DNA from: Paraburkholderia sp. ZP32-5
GTDB lineage: Bacteria; Pseudomonadota; Gammaproteobacteria; Burkholderiales; Burkholderiaceae
Assembly: GCF_021390495.1 (NCBI RefSeq)
Contig: NZ_JAJEJP010000002.1
Location: forward strand, 2,232,001-2,296,000
Length of the DNA: 64,000 nt
Direction: 5' to 3'
Part shown: positions 18,334 through 27,142 of the stretch, piece by piece
Layout: every line of letters begins with the position of its first letter
How positions within the stretch are numbered: position 1 is the first letter of the stretch
The notes under the pieces: model-generated
What the model was told of the DNA's origin: nothing
The model's database searches: none
What the model saw: only the letters and a program-made list of their open reading frames with translations
Program-made: the position numbers and the translations under genes

Positions 18334-18858
18334 CTAGCGCATGATCTGCGTATTGGTGACCTTCAGCAGCTTTTCGCCGGCCTCGGTCGTGTAGGTTTCC
18401 TCGATGATGACGAACACCATCGGACCGCTCTTGCCGTCGCGCTGCACGATGTCCTTGTAGCGCGCCTGACGCAGTACCTTCTCGCCGACGCGGGCATAGC
18501 GATACAGTTCGTATTCGTAGCCGCCGTTCAGATCGCGCGGCAATTCCACTTCGACCGCGGGCAGGCCGCTGAAGCTGCGGCTCAGGCCGTCGTAGTCCGG
18601 CTTGTTCATATCGTCGAGTGGATCGCCTGACTCGGGCGCGCGGCGAAACGCATGCACCGGAAAGCCCGGCGGCGCGACCACGCTGCCATAGCGGCTCGTC
18701 GCGGCCCAGTCTTCGTCCCAGTAGCGGCGCGCGTCGTCCATCGTTGCGTGATGAAAGCGGCGCACTTCGCTTGCTTCGACAGGATGCGTCGACACGACCC
18801 AGTCGGTCTGCGCGCCGATGATGGCTTTCACCTTGTCGGTGATGTATTCGTTGCTCAC
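18334..18858 (-). CDS. MaoC-N/FAS1-like hot-dog dehydratase subunit
   Basis: A 174-residue protein similar to the N-terminal MaoC-dehydratase (FAS1-DH) domain. The start is the GTG at 18858, with GAGGGG about 6 nt upstream; the ATG at 18921 would add an unlikely leader. The conserved part runs from VEASEVRRFHHATMDD to APPGFPVHAF. This is the first gene of the catabolic operon (18858 down to 12848) and is preceded by the shared promoter element. Confidence 0.83.
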   Translation of the reverse strand: MSNEYITDKVKAIIGAQTDWVVSTHPVEASEVRRFHHATMDDARRYWDEDWAATSRYGSVVAPPGFPVHAFRRAPESGDPLDDMNKPDYDGLSRSFSGLPAVEVELPRDLNGGYEYELYRYARVGEKVLRQARYKDIVQRDGKSGPMVFVIIEETYTTEAGEKLLKVTNTQIMR

Positions 18859-18927
18859 AGGTGTCCCCTCTTCTATCCCGGTCGCCGTCAGCGAGAAGAT
18901 GCAGCAGGCACTGTGCTGCATCGGCGA

Positions 18928-18981
18928 GGCCAGTCTAGGTGAGCCGCAGTGCAGCGCACAATACTTGATCGTTGAATCAAC
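18928..18981 (-). promoter_or_regulatory. Shared promoter/operator element, copy 2 (catabolic operon and divergent gene)
   Basis: The second copy of the element found upstream of the MFS gene. The dyad GTTGAATCAAC lies at 18971-18981. On the minus strand, TTGTGC and TAGACT are 18 nt apart as candidate -35 and -10, giving a start about 65 nt upstream of the GTG at 18858. The element is also 75 nt upstream of the divergent dehydrogenase ATG, so one regulator could control both directions. Confidence 0.65.
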
Positions 18982-19056
18982 GTCTTCTCAGCGTTTAAGC
19001 GATCGACTATCGTCCGTGTCATACCGCAGACGACATCGACAACGGGAGACATCGCA

Positions 19057-20118
19057 ATGGAACCGATCCGCTACGGCGCAAGCGCGCTGCGTGACTATGC
19101 CCGCAACGTGCTGGCCAACGCGGGGCTCGCAACCCGCTATGCGGACGATGTTGCGCGCACACTCGTCGAAGGCGATCTGCTCGGACACGACACGCATGGA
19201 CTCGCGCTGTTGCCCGGTTATGTCGCTCAACTCGAAGCGGGCACGATGACGCGCGAGGGCAAACCGCAAGTCGTATCCGATCGCCCCGCCGCGTTGCTGT
19301 GGGATGGCCGGCGTCTGCCTGGGCCCGCGCTCGTTCACGCCGGCATCGATGCATTGATACCGCGCGCGCACGAACTCGGCAGCGCAACGCTGGTGATTCG
19401 CCGCAGTCATCACATTGCGTGCCTTGCGGCCTATCTGTTGCGCGCGACCGAGTCGAATCTGGTGATGATGCTGGCAAGTTCCGACCCGAGCGTGCAAAGC
19501 GTCGCACCGTTCGGCGGCACGCGTGCGTTGTTCACGCCGAATCCTATCGCGCTCGGCGTGCCGACTTCGAGCACACCCGTTCTGATCGATATCTCCGCTT
19601 CGTTGACGACCAACGGCATGAGCGCGCGCCGCCACGCGAGCGGCCAGTTATTCGACGAACCGTGGATGCTCGATGCGCGCGGCGACGCGACACGCGACCC
19701 CGGTGTGCTGTTTGCCGACCCGCCCGGCACGATATTGCCGCTGGGCGGATTGTCCGCGGGTCACAAGGGCTTTGGTCTCGCGTTGCTGATCGAAGCGCTG
19801 ACGGGCGGCCTCGCCGGCTTCGGCCGCGCCGATCCTTCAGAGGGCTGGGGCGCCACCGTATTCATCGCGCTGTACGATCCGGCCGCGTTTGGCGGCATCG
19901 ACGCATTGCGACGGCAAATGGACTGGCTAGGCGATGCGTGCCGCAGCAATCCGCCGCGCGTACGGGACGATCCCGTTCGCTTGCCGGGCGAGCGCGCGAT
20001 CGCGCGACGCACTGAGCAACTCGCGCATGGCGTACTTCTGCATCCGACCATCGTCGCGCCACTCGAAGCATGCGGCGCGCGGTATGACGTCGCGTTCCCC
20101 GTGACGTGCGATGTATGA
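19057..20118 (+). CDS. Malate/L-lactate (Ldh-type) NAD(P)-dependent dehydrogenase
   Basis: A 353-residue member of the LDH2/MDH oxidoreductase family (malate/L-lactate, ureidoglycolate, sulfolactate and imine reductases). Family features: GDLLGHDTHGLALLPGYV near the N-terminus, TLVIRRSHHIACLAAYL, PNPIALGVPT and GHKGFGLALLIEALTGGLAG. GGGAGA precedes the ATG. It is divergent from the CoA-transferase/hydratase operon and upstream of a UxaA-type dehydratase. It probably oxidises a 2-hydroxy acid. The exact substrate is not evident. Confidence 0.87.
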   Translation: MEPIRYGASALRDYARNVLANAGLATRYADDVARTLVEGDLLGHDTHGLALLPGYVAQLEAGTMTREGKPQVVSDRPAALLWDGRRLPGPALVHAGIDALIPRAHELGSATLVIRRSHHIACLAAYLLRATESNLVMMLASSDPSVQSVAPFGGTRALFTPNPIALGVPTSSTPVLIDISASLTTNGMSARRHASGQLFDEPWMLDARGDATRDPGVLFADPPGTILPLGGLSAGHKGFGLALLIEALTGGLAGFGRADPSEGWGATVFIALYDPAAFGGIDALRRQMDWLGDACRSNPPRVRDDPVRLPGERAIARRTEQLAHGVLLHPTIVAPLEACGARYDVAFPVTCDV

Positions 20119-20223
20119 GCGCCGTCGCTTTGAATTTTCCGACACTACTCGTTCGATCGCTTTGCGCGACGCGAAGCCGTGGAAGTAGTCTGCATCCGTT
20201 GACATCTACGCCGAGGCCATCCA

Positions 20224-21786
20224 ATGCGCGCGCCCACCGAAATTGAAACCACCGTTGCGGTATCGACAGAGCCCGTGATCCGGCTGCATCGCGATGACGA
20301 TGTCGTGATCGCGCGGCATCAGCTGGTTGCGGGCACACGCGTCAGCGGCGATGTCACGGTCCGGGGCCTCGTTCCGCCAGGGCACAAGGTCGCGGTGCGC
20401 GCCATCGAAGCCGGCGCGCCCGTGCGGCGCTATGGGCAGATCATCGGCTTCGCGACGCGGGCTATCGCGCCGGGCGAGCACGTGCACACGCACAACGTCG
20501 CGATCGGTACGTTCGAACGGGACTATGCGTTTAGCAGCGGCGTCCGGCCGACGGTGCCCGCGCAACCGTCCGCGCAGTTTCAGGGCATCGTGCGTGGCGA
20601 TGGCCGCGTGGCGACGCGCAACTACATCGGCATACTCACCTCCGTGAATTGCTCGGCCACCGCTGCCCGCGCGATAGCCGACTACTTCCGCCGCGACGTC
20701 AACCCGCAAGCGTTGGCCGATTACCCGAACGTAGATGGCGTGGTCGCGCTCACGCATGGACAAGGCTGCGCGATCGACTCCCACGGCGAAGCGCTGGATG
20801 TACTGCAGCGCACGCTCGCCGGCTACGCGCGTCATCCGAACTTTGCCGCGGTGCTGATGGTGGGTCTGGGCTGCGAGACCAACCAGATCGACGGGTTGAT
20901 CGAAACGCAAGGTCTGTCGGGAAGCGCCACGTTGAAGACGATGACGATCCAGAGTAGCGGCGGCACCGCGCGCACTGTAGCCGCCGGCATCGAACAGATC
21001 GAGGCGATGCTCGCCGACGCCAATCGCGTGCAACGCCAGGCCGTCGATGCCCGTCACCTGGTGGTGGGACTGCAATGCGGGGGCTCCGATGGCTACTCGG
21101 GCATCAGCGCGAATCCCGCGTTGGGCGCGGCGGTGGATCGGCTGGTCGCGCATGGCGGCACGGCGATTCTGTCGGAGACGCCGGAGATCTATGGCGCCGA
21201 ACATCTGCTTACGCGTCGCGCGGTGTCACAAGCAGTGGGTGAAAAGCTGGTCGCGCGCATTCGCTGGTGGGAAGCCTATTGCGAGAGGATGAACGCAAGT
21301 CTCGACAACAACCCATCGGCGGGCAATAAGGCCGGCGGCCTCACGACGATCCTCGAAAAATCGCTCGGCGCGGTAGCCAAGGGCGGCACGACGAATCTGG
21401 TCGACGTGTATCGCTACGCCGAACCGGTCAACGCTCACGGCCTCGTGTTCATGGATACACCCGGCTACGATCCCGTCTCCGCGACCGGACAGGTTGCGGG
21501 CGGCGCGAACCTGATCTGCTTCACGACAGGACGCGGCTCGGCCTACGGCTGCGCGCCGTCGCCTTCACTGAAGCTCGGCACGAACACCGCGCTGTGGCAA
21601 CGGCAGCAGGAAGATATCGATCTGAACTGCGGCACGATCATCGACGGCACGCAAAGCATCGACGAGTTGGGCGAAGCCATCTTTCAGCTGATGCTGGCGA
21701 CTGCTTCCGGCCACAAAACGAAAAGCGAACTGCATGGCTATGGTCAGAACGAGTTCGTGCCGTGGCAGTTGGGGGCTATTACGTAA
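20224..21786 (+). CDS. UxaA/GarD-family sugar-acid dehydratase (altronate dehydratase-like)
   Basis: A 520-residue protein. An N-terminal SAF-like domain (about 18-90) is followed by the large UxaA domain. Family motifs: THGQGCAID, GLGCETNQID, CGGSDGYSGISANPA and DNNPSAGNKAGGLTTILEKSLGAVAKGG. Family members dehydrate altronate or galactarate with Fe(II), and a split form is sulfolactate sulfo-lyase. It follows the Ldh-family gene by 105 bp on the same strand and probably shares its promoter. It suggests that the cluster's substrate enters as a hydroxylated or sugar-derived acid. Confidence 0.88.
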   Translation: MRAPTEIETTVAVSTEPVIRLHRDDDVVIARHQLVAGTRVSGDVTVRGLVPPGHKVAVRAIEAGAPVRRYGQIIGFATRAIAPGEHVHTHNVAIGTFERDYAFSSGVRPTVPAQPSAQFQGIVRGDGRVATRNYIGILTSVNCSATAARAIADYFRRDVNPQALADYPNVDGVVALTHGQGCAIDSHGEALDVLQRTLAGYARHPNFAAVLMVGLGCETNQIDGLIETQGLSGSATLKTMTIQSSGGTARTVAAGIEQIEAMLADANRVQRQAVDARHLVVGLQCGGSDGYSGISANPALGAAVDRLVAHGGTAILSETPEIYGAEHLLTRRAVSQAVGEKLVARIRWWEAYCERMNASLDNNPSAGNKAGGLTTILEKSLGAVAKGGTTNLVDVYRYAEPVNAHGLVFMDTPGYDPVSATGQVAGGANLICFTTGRGSAYGCAPSPSLKLGTNTALWQRQQEDIDLNCGTIIDGTQSIDELGEAIFQLMLATASGHKTKSELHGYGQNEFVPWQLGAIT

Positions 21787-21851
21787 GTCGGCGGCTACCG
21801 GGTACCGCCGTGGCTATTCAAAACTTTGTCTGAATTGCGGCCGCCCGCACG

Positions 21852-21887
21852 AAAAAAAGCTCGCATTCCAAAGAATGCGAGCTTTCT
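21852..21887 (-). terminator. Intrinsic terminator (lipoprotein gene)
   Basis: A 13-bp perfect stem (21856-21868 with 21873-21885) and a CAAA loop. On the minus strand the hairpin runs into seven U residues, so it terminates the lipoprotein gene. It may also stop transcription from the dehydratase gene on the other side. Confidence 0.88.
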
Positions 21888-21928
21888 GAAAGGCACCGCG
21901 CTTCGCCCGGTGCCTCCAGTGCCGCCGC

Positions 21929-23716
21929 TTATCGGCTGGTCATCGTCACGCCGCGCAGCGCCTGACCGTACGGCGCCGTCTGCATCACGGTGAAGCCCGT
22001 GGTCGTCACCGTCGTGCCGCTCACGCTCAGCGTGATCTTCACGAGCTGGTTCGAATCGGCGCCCGCGTCGAACGTCGTGCCCAGGCTGTTGTTGGCCGTC
22101 GACGTGACCGCGTAGATCGTGAACGAACCATCGCTGTTAGTCAAACCCGTGAGGTTGCGCAGGCCATCCGCCGTAGTCGTGTAGTGGGCGCCGGCCGTGC
22201 CGTACGTGCCTTTGGTATCGGTCACGGTGTACGCCTGGCCGAGATTCAGACCCTGGGTCACGTGAGCGATCGCCGTCCACGTGCTGCCGGACTTCTGATA
22301 GACCCACAGACCGCCGCTGCCGATCGCCATGTCGGCCGGATCGCCATCGCCTTCGTCAGCGACGAACATCAGGTCCGTGTTGGCCTTCGGCATCCACATA
22401 CCGAACGGGAAGCCGGTGTTCCAGCTCAGCGGCCACGACGTCGCGCTCGCGGCCGTCAACGCCGCGGTCAGCGTCGTGTTCGATGCCGGTTCGTTGCTTG
22501 CCGCCGGCGCGCCCGACCATGCGGTCGTCGGTGCGCTGAACAGCGGCGTGATTGCGACGTTCTGCAGGTTGCTGAACTGCGCACCGTTCGCGAGCGCGCC
22601 CGTCGTGCCGACCTGGAACACCGTGTTCACGCCGTTGCTGCCGCTGCCCTTCGACACGTACATCGTGCCGTCCGGCGCCAGGAACAGACCCCGGAAGTTG
22701 CCGTCCTTACCGGTCTTATCGAACGCCTGGCCGATCGAGGTCAGCGTGAAGCCGAACTGGTTACCGCCGGCGTTGGTCTTCTTCGCAAACACCGTGCTCG
22801 ACAGCGCGTCGGTGATCGTACCGAGACCGCACACCGTCGGTGCCACGTAGGTGCTGCTGTTGCCCGAGAAGAACGTGCCGACCGGCTGCGAGAATGCGCA
22901 GCTGCTGCCGGCGGCAATCGTCTGCACGCCGGTGTTCATCGTCAGCGAGTCGAGCTGACCATAGGTCGGGTTCGGCGACGAGCCCGAGTTGCCGGCGTTA
23001 CCGACAATGTAGTACTGACCGCCAGCCAGCACCGACGCGCGGCCGTTGTTGCCCGAATAGGCATTGGTGTTCGTGAACTTCAGCGCCTTGGTGGTCAGGT
23101 TCAGTTCGCCGACCGTACGGAACGTCGCCGTGGCGATGTCGGTATTGGTCGGATCGACCACGCCAGGCGTATTCGAGTTCGAGCGATCGATCGAGTCGAC
23201 CGGCGCGTTGTAGCCGTTGAACGTAATCGCGGTGCCGTCCTGCGACAGGTTCATCGCGAGTTCCGACTTCGACGCGAAGCTGGTCGTGAAATCGAAGCCG
23301 TTCTGCTTCGCGGTCGCCGTCACGTCGAGGTATTGGGTCGGGCTGGTGGCGCCGGCGGCCCATTGATCGATGACCATGTCGGAGGTCACGCCGAAGTTCG
23401 CGTCATTCGTCACGCCTTCAGTCGTGAACACGTTCGGATAGGTGCCCGGCGTGACGGCGGTCACCGGCGCGGCATTGGTCGTTTCCGGCGTGGCATTGAA
23501 CGGCAGCGTACCCGTGACCGTGAACGTCGGGTCATAGACCGCACGCGAAACCAGCAGTGACGGTTGCGTGTTCGCCTGGGTGCCCGATGCCGGAGCCGGC
23601 GCGGAGGCGCCCGACGACGGGCTCGCACCGGTCGTCGGCGTGCTGTTGCCGCCGCAAGCCCACAGCATGGACGTCATCGCTGCGATCGGCAGCAGGCGAA
23701 ATGCGGTACTTTTCAT
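21929..23716 (-). CDS. Large surface lipoprotein, propeller-like, unknown function
   Basis: A 595-residue lipoprotein. The ATG at 23716 has AGGGGT upstream and starts a type II signal with lipobox LWAC (C at about 21), then a Ser/Pro/Ala-rich linker (about 22-55). The rest is rich in Gly, Thr, Asn and Ser with beta-strand repeats such as FRGLFLAPDGTMYVSK, GGLWVYQKSG and GLRNLTGLTNSDGSFTIYAVT. This suggests a beta-propeller (SMP-30/YncE-like) surface protein. I do not recognise a named family. It is divergent from the two-component system and may work with the phosphoesterase and TonB receptor downstream of it. Confidence 0.75.
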   Translation of the reverse strand: MKSTAFRLLPIAAMTSMLWACGGNSTPTTGASPSSGASAPAPASGTQANTQPSLLVSRAVYDPTFTVTGTLPFNATPETTNAAPVTAVTPGTYPNVFTTEGVTNDANFGVTSDMVIDQWAAGATSPTQYLDVTATAKQNGFDFTTSFASKSELAMNLSQDGTAITFNGYNAPVDSIDRSNSNTPGVVDPTNTDIATATFRTVGELNLTTKALKFTNTNAYSGNNGRASVLAGGQYYIVGNAGNSGSSPNPTYGQLDSLTMNTGVQTIAAGSSCAFSQPVGTFFSGNSSTYVAPTVCGLGTITDALSSTVFAKKTNAGGNQFGFTLTSIGQAFDKTGKDGNFRGLFLAPDGTMYVSKGSGSNGVNTVFQVGTTGALANGAQFSNLQNVAITPLFSAPTTAWSGAPAASNEPASNTTLTAALTAASATSWPLSWNTGFPFGMWMPKANTDLMFVADEGDGDPADMAIGSGGLWVYQKSGSTWTAIAHVTQGLNLGQAYTVTDTKGTYGTAGAHYTTTADGLRNLTGLTNSDGSFTIYAVTSTANNSLGTTFDAGADSNQLVKITLSVSGTTVTTTGFTVMQTAPYGQALRGVTMTSR

Positions 23717-24216
23717 GCAAACCCCTATAGTTTTTGGATCGGGAATAAGTGTCGCCACATAGCAGGATCAGCTATGCCGGAAACGGATATACGTGGCTAA
23801 TCCGGCCGGCCCGCATTGCGAATGCCAGAGCCGGGCCGAAAGACCAGATACACGATTTGCTACATGAGAAAAACTGCGGAGGGACTTTAGTAACGACGCG
23901 TGGCAACGCTATTACGCGAGTCTTGCATTCATAAACACTGTCAGCGAATTGCCAGAACGTGTCGCCGCCGATGCGGGGTCCGCATGGGGGTCCGCAAATC
24001 GCCTTAAGGTACAGATAAGGAAGACGAATATATTATCCGCGCGCGCAGGGGAGAAATAGCTTTCATTCCTTATTTTAAGCTGCCGTTTTTGAAGGCCGGA
24101 TGAATGAATACGGAAAATATTATGAAAATATATCGCCGGTGGATCGTCAAGCATTGCGAGGTTTCGTCGACCGCGGACAACCGGCCAGGCAAGCGCCAAG
24201 TCAAGCGGTGAGCGAT
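23717..24216. other. Divergent intergenic region, 500 bp
   Basis: Lies between the lipoprotein and response regulator starts and must carry both promoters. The response-regulator frame is open back to 24100, but that part looks non-coding. No repeat or structure stands out; a weak PhoB-like pair near 23938 was rejected. Confidence 0.5.
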
Positions 24217-24924
24217 ATGTCCGAGGGCAAGTCCCGAATTCTGGTCGTCGAAGACGATCGCGGCGCGGCGTTGGAAGTGACGGCCGCGCTCGAAGACTAC
24301 GGCTTCGACGTGGAATGCGTCGCCACCGGTCATCAGGGCCTGTTGCACGCCGCCAACGGCACATTCGACGCGGTGGTACTCGACCGCATGCTGCCCGACC
24401 TCGACGGCCTTTCTATCCTTGCAACGCTGCGCAACATCGGCAAACAGATACCTGTGCTGATCCTGAGCTCACTCGATGCGGTCGACGAACGCGTACGCGG
24501 CTTGCGTGCCGGCGGCGACGACTACATGGTCAAGCCATTCGACGGACTCGAACTGACCGCGAGACTCAACGCGCTGCTACGGCGCCGTCACGCCGGCGAC
24601 GACGCGCTGATGGCCGGATCGGCTTTGCGGGTCGACGATCTGACGATCGATTCGATCGGCCGCACCGTTCAGCGTGCCGGACATCGGGTCGAACTGAAAC
24701 CGCGCGAGTACAGCCTGCTCGTGTTTCTGATGCGTCACGCAGGGCATGTCGTCACGCGTTCGATGCTGCTGGAGTCGGTGTGGCACACCCACGCCAGTAC
24801 CCAGACCAACGTGATCGACATGCATATCAGCAGCCTGCGCCGCAAGATCAGTCTCGAAGGCCGGCTTTCACCCATGATCGTAACGGTGCGCAATGCGGGC
24901 TACATCCTTCATGCAGCTGGCTAG
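24217..24924 (+). CDS. OmpR/PhoB-family response regulator
   Basis: A 235-residue regulator. The receiver domain starts SRILVVEDD, with the phospho-acceptor D56 in VVLDRMLPDLDG and the conserved Lys in MVKPFDG. The C-terminal winged helix (about 135-232) has LKPREYSLLVFLMRH and the VIDMHISSLRRKI recognition region. The ATG at 24217 is preferred because the receiver begins right after it, although the upstream site is weak. It overlaps the kinase gene and forms a two-component pair with it. Confidence 0.9.
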   Translation: MSEGKSRILVVEDDRGAALEVTAALEDYGFDVECVATGHQGLLHAANGTFDAVVLDRMLPDLDGLSILATLRNIGKQIPVLILSSLDAVDERVRGLRAGGDDYMVKPFDGLELTARLNALLRRRHAGDDALMAGSALRVDDLTIDSIGRTVQRAGHRVELKPREYSLLVFLMRHAGHVVTRSMLLESVWHTHASTQTNVIDMHISSLRRKISLEGRLSPMIVTVRNAGYILHAAG

Positions 24925-26308
24925 GCGCGACTACCGTGTTCGCGTTGGCGCGATCGGCTGGCTGCTCGTATTCGTCATTTCATCGGTCGCGCTGTTTGCG
25001 CTGCTGTACTGGCTGACGAGCACCTATCTGCTTCGCGAGGTCGACGAGCGGCTGAAAGGCAAGCTGTCCGAATTCCACGCGATCGATCGCGACCAGGCGA
25101 TCTCGAACATCGACGAGCTGAGCCGCCGCGATATCGCGAGCACACGCCCCTATGGCGTGTTCGACGCGAGCGGTACGTGGCTTGCCGGCAATGTGCACAG
25201 GCTTCCTCATGAACAGGATCGCGTGCCGTTCAGCTATACGCAAACGGTGGATGACGGAGGGGCCCCATCGACCGCGCACTTTCGCGGCATCATCATCCCG
25301 GCCGCGAATGGACTGCGCATCGTCGTCGGCCATTCGATCGACGGCGTATTGCGCTTCGATCAGACGCTCGTGCAAGCGTTGTGCGCGGGCGTGACACTAT
25401 CGATCCTGCTCGCTGTCGCCTGCGGCGCGATGCTCAACAGTCTGTCGAACCGACGTATCCGCGCGGTCGGTGAAACGGCACGGGAAATCATGGCCGGCAA
25501 GCTCGGCCAGCGTCTGCCGACACGCGGCACCAACGACGATCTCGACCGGCTGAGCGTGATCGTGAACACGATGCTCAACGAGATCGAACACCTCGTCGAC
25601 GAAGTTCGCTGCGTTTGCGCGGGCGTCGCCCATGATCTGCGCACACCGATGACGCATCTACGCGCCGGTCTCGAACGCGCGAGCCGCCGGACCAGCTCGA
25701 CGGCCGACTACGCACGCGCAATCGATGACGCGATCAACCAGTCCGATGCCGTGCTCGCCCGGTTCTCCGCGTTGCTGAGAATTGCGGAAATCGAATCGGG
25801 CAGCCGGCGTTCGAGCTTCCGTACGATGTCGCTCGATACCGTGTTGCGTGATGTGGTCGAACTCTACGAGCCGCTCGCCGAACAGCGCGGAATCTCGCTG
25901 ACATTGAACGCTTCAGCGCCTGTGCAGATAGCCGGCGATTACGATCTGCTGTTCGGTGCGATCGAAAATCTGCTCGACAATGCGTTGAAATTTACGCCCT
26001 ACGGTGGCGCGGTCACCGCGGACGTGTACATGAATGGCACACAGGCGGTACTGCGGATAGCCGATAACGGACCCGGTATTGCCGACGTCGAGCATCGCGC
26101 GGTACTGCGGCCGTTTTATCGCGGCGACACCGACGCAACCCGCTCGACGCCGGGGCACGGCCTCGGCTTGAGTCTCGTGGCAGCCATTGCGCAAGTGCAT
26201 GACGCGTCGCTCGAAATACATGACAACGCGCCGGGCTGCCGGATGATGCTGCTCTTCCCCGCTCAAACCGGCCTCGCCGGTACCGTCGCGGCAGTTGCCG
26301 TGCAGTGA
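24893..26308 (+). CDS. Sensor histidine kinase (partner of the OmpR-type regulator)
   Basis: A 471-residue membrane kinase if the ATG at 24893 is used (465 from the ATG at 24911); both overlap the regulator gene. Two membrane segments (about 20-45 and 160-185) flank a periplasmic sensor region. Then come a HAMP domain, the phospho-accepting H247 in GVAHDLRTPMTHLRAG, the N-box ENLLDNALKFT, DNGPGI and GHGLGLSLV. Its position between the lipoprotein and the phosphoesterase/TonB genes suggests it controls that set. The signal is unknown. Confidence 0.9.
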   Translation: MRATSFMQLARRDYRVRVGAIGWLLVFVISSVALFALLYWLTSTYLLREVDERLKGKLSEFHAIDRDQAISNIDELSRRDIASTRPYGVFDASGTWLAGNVHRLPHEQDRVPFSYTQTVDDGGAPSTAHFRGIIIPAANGLRIVVGHSIDGVLRFDQTLVQALCAGVTLSILLAVACGAMLNSLSNRRIRAVGETAREIMAGKLGQRLPTRGTNDDLDRLSVIVNTMLNEIEHLVDEVRCVCAGVAHDLRTPMTHLRAGLERASRRTSSTADYARAIDDAINQSDAVLARFSALLRIAEIESGSRRSSFRTMSLDTVLRDVVELYEPLAEQRGISLTLNASAPVQIAGDYDLLFGAIENLLDNALKFTPYGGAVTADVYMNGTQAVLRIADNGPGIADVEHRAVLRPFYRGDTDATRSTPGHGLGLSLVAAIAQVHDASLEIHDNAPGCRMMLLFPAQTGLAGTVAAVAVQ

Positions 26309-26341
26309 CGAAAGACACCTGACGACGTCGCAGCGCCGATC

Positions 26342-26551
26342 CTAACGGCCAACGCCCGGCGCCGAAAATATCAACGCGACGATCAGGTGCAGAAAGCCCC
26401 ACGCGAACAGCAGCGATAGCGGCACCGCCGCGATCACGATCAACCTGTTCCAGCGTATCCATGAGCCTCGTGCGCCCGCGCCATCGACAGTCCGGCGCAT
26501 GAGTGCCTTCACGTCCCGCAGTGACGCTTGAATGGTTGCCTGCGATCGCAT
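26342..26551 (-). CDS. Small membrane protein, unknown
   Basis: A 69-residue ORF with one strong hydrophobic segment (LIVIAAVPLSLLFAWGFLHLIVALIF) after a basic N-terminus. GGGGAA lies upstream of the ATG, though a little far. It is convergent with the kinase gene. Codon use looks normal for the genome, but I recognise no family, so it could be spurious. Confidence 0.45.
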   Translation of the reverse strand: MRSQATIQASLRDVKALMRRTVDGAGARGSWIRWNRLIVIAAVPLSLLFAWGFLHLIVALIFSAPGVGR

Positions 26552-27142
26552 GTATTGGTCTTCCCCGAAGAAACGTTGCTGGCCTGCTATCCGCCACTCT
26601 ATCCGCGCCGCGAAGCCGCGTTGTCAAACATGGTGAACGACGGAGGACCATGCAAATTCAAACGGTCCGGAGAGAGCGTGAATAAACAGAGGCATCGCGA
26701 TGACAAGCCGGTGAAATTCGGCAACCGTTTCCGCCAGTCGCGTATCGGCCCGGAAAATCAGACCGGAAAAACGCCTTTAACACGCAATGCAATCAGGCAA
26801 TGTAATTGGAAAGAAAGATCAATGAAAGAATATTTCATTCACTTGAATACCACACTTTTATAAGAATAAAAATAGAATTAATTCAACCAGAATGCGAAGT
26901 CATATTGCGCGAATGAAAACGACTTGCATTCTCCATTTTTTTGATTTAGGCATGTCATTCGCCTGACATTCGCCAATGACTAAATATCGCCCGTGCTGGC
27001 CGTACCGGCACGGCGCCGTGCCAAATGCATCTCGCGCAAGCGAATCGCCAGCACATCTCCACAATCAGGGGCGGCAGACCTGACCAATGATTCCCCACGA
27101 ATCCAATTTGGCTATTCTGTTTTGATTATTTGGAGGAATAAA
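26552..27142. other. AT-rich intergenic region, 591 bp
   Basis: No convincing gene; short frames here have poor codon use. The stretch from about 26800 to 26950 is far richer in A and T than the surroundings. It carries the promoter of the phosphoesterase gene and the Pho-box-like repeat at 26952-26973. Confidence 0.6.
26952..26973 (+). promoter_or_regulatory. Pho-box-like direct repeat
   Basis: Two adjacent 11-bp repeats, ATGTCATTCGC and CTGACATTCGC. Each matches the PhoB half-site CTGTCAT at 6 of 7 positions with the usual 11-bp spacing. It lies 170 bp upstream of the phosphoesterase ATG. The downstream 4-nt parts are less AT-rich than in the E. coli consensus. Confidence 0.5.

Noticed and set aside
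23938..23959. Possible PhoB half-sites upstream of the response regulator
   Set aside because: Only CTGTCAG and TTGCCAG, too weak and poorly spaced to call.
26528..26863. 111-codon plus-strand ORF between the kinase and phosphoesterase genes
   Set aside because: It runs into AT-rich non-coding DNA, lacks a ribosome site and has no domain-like composition.
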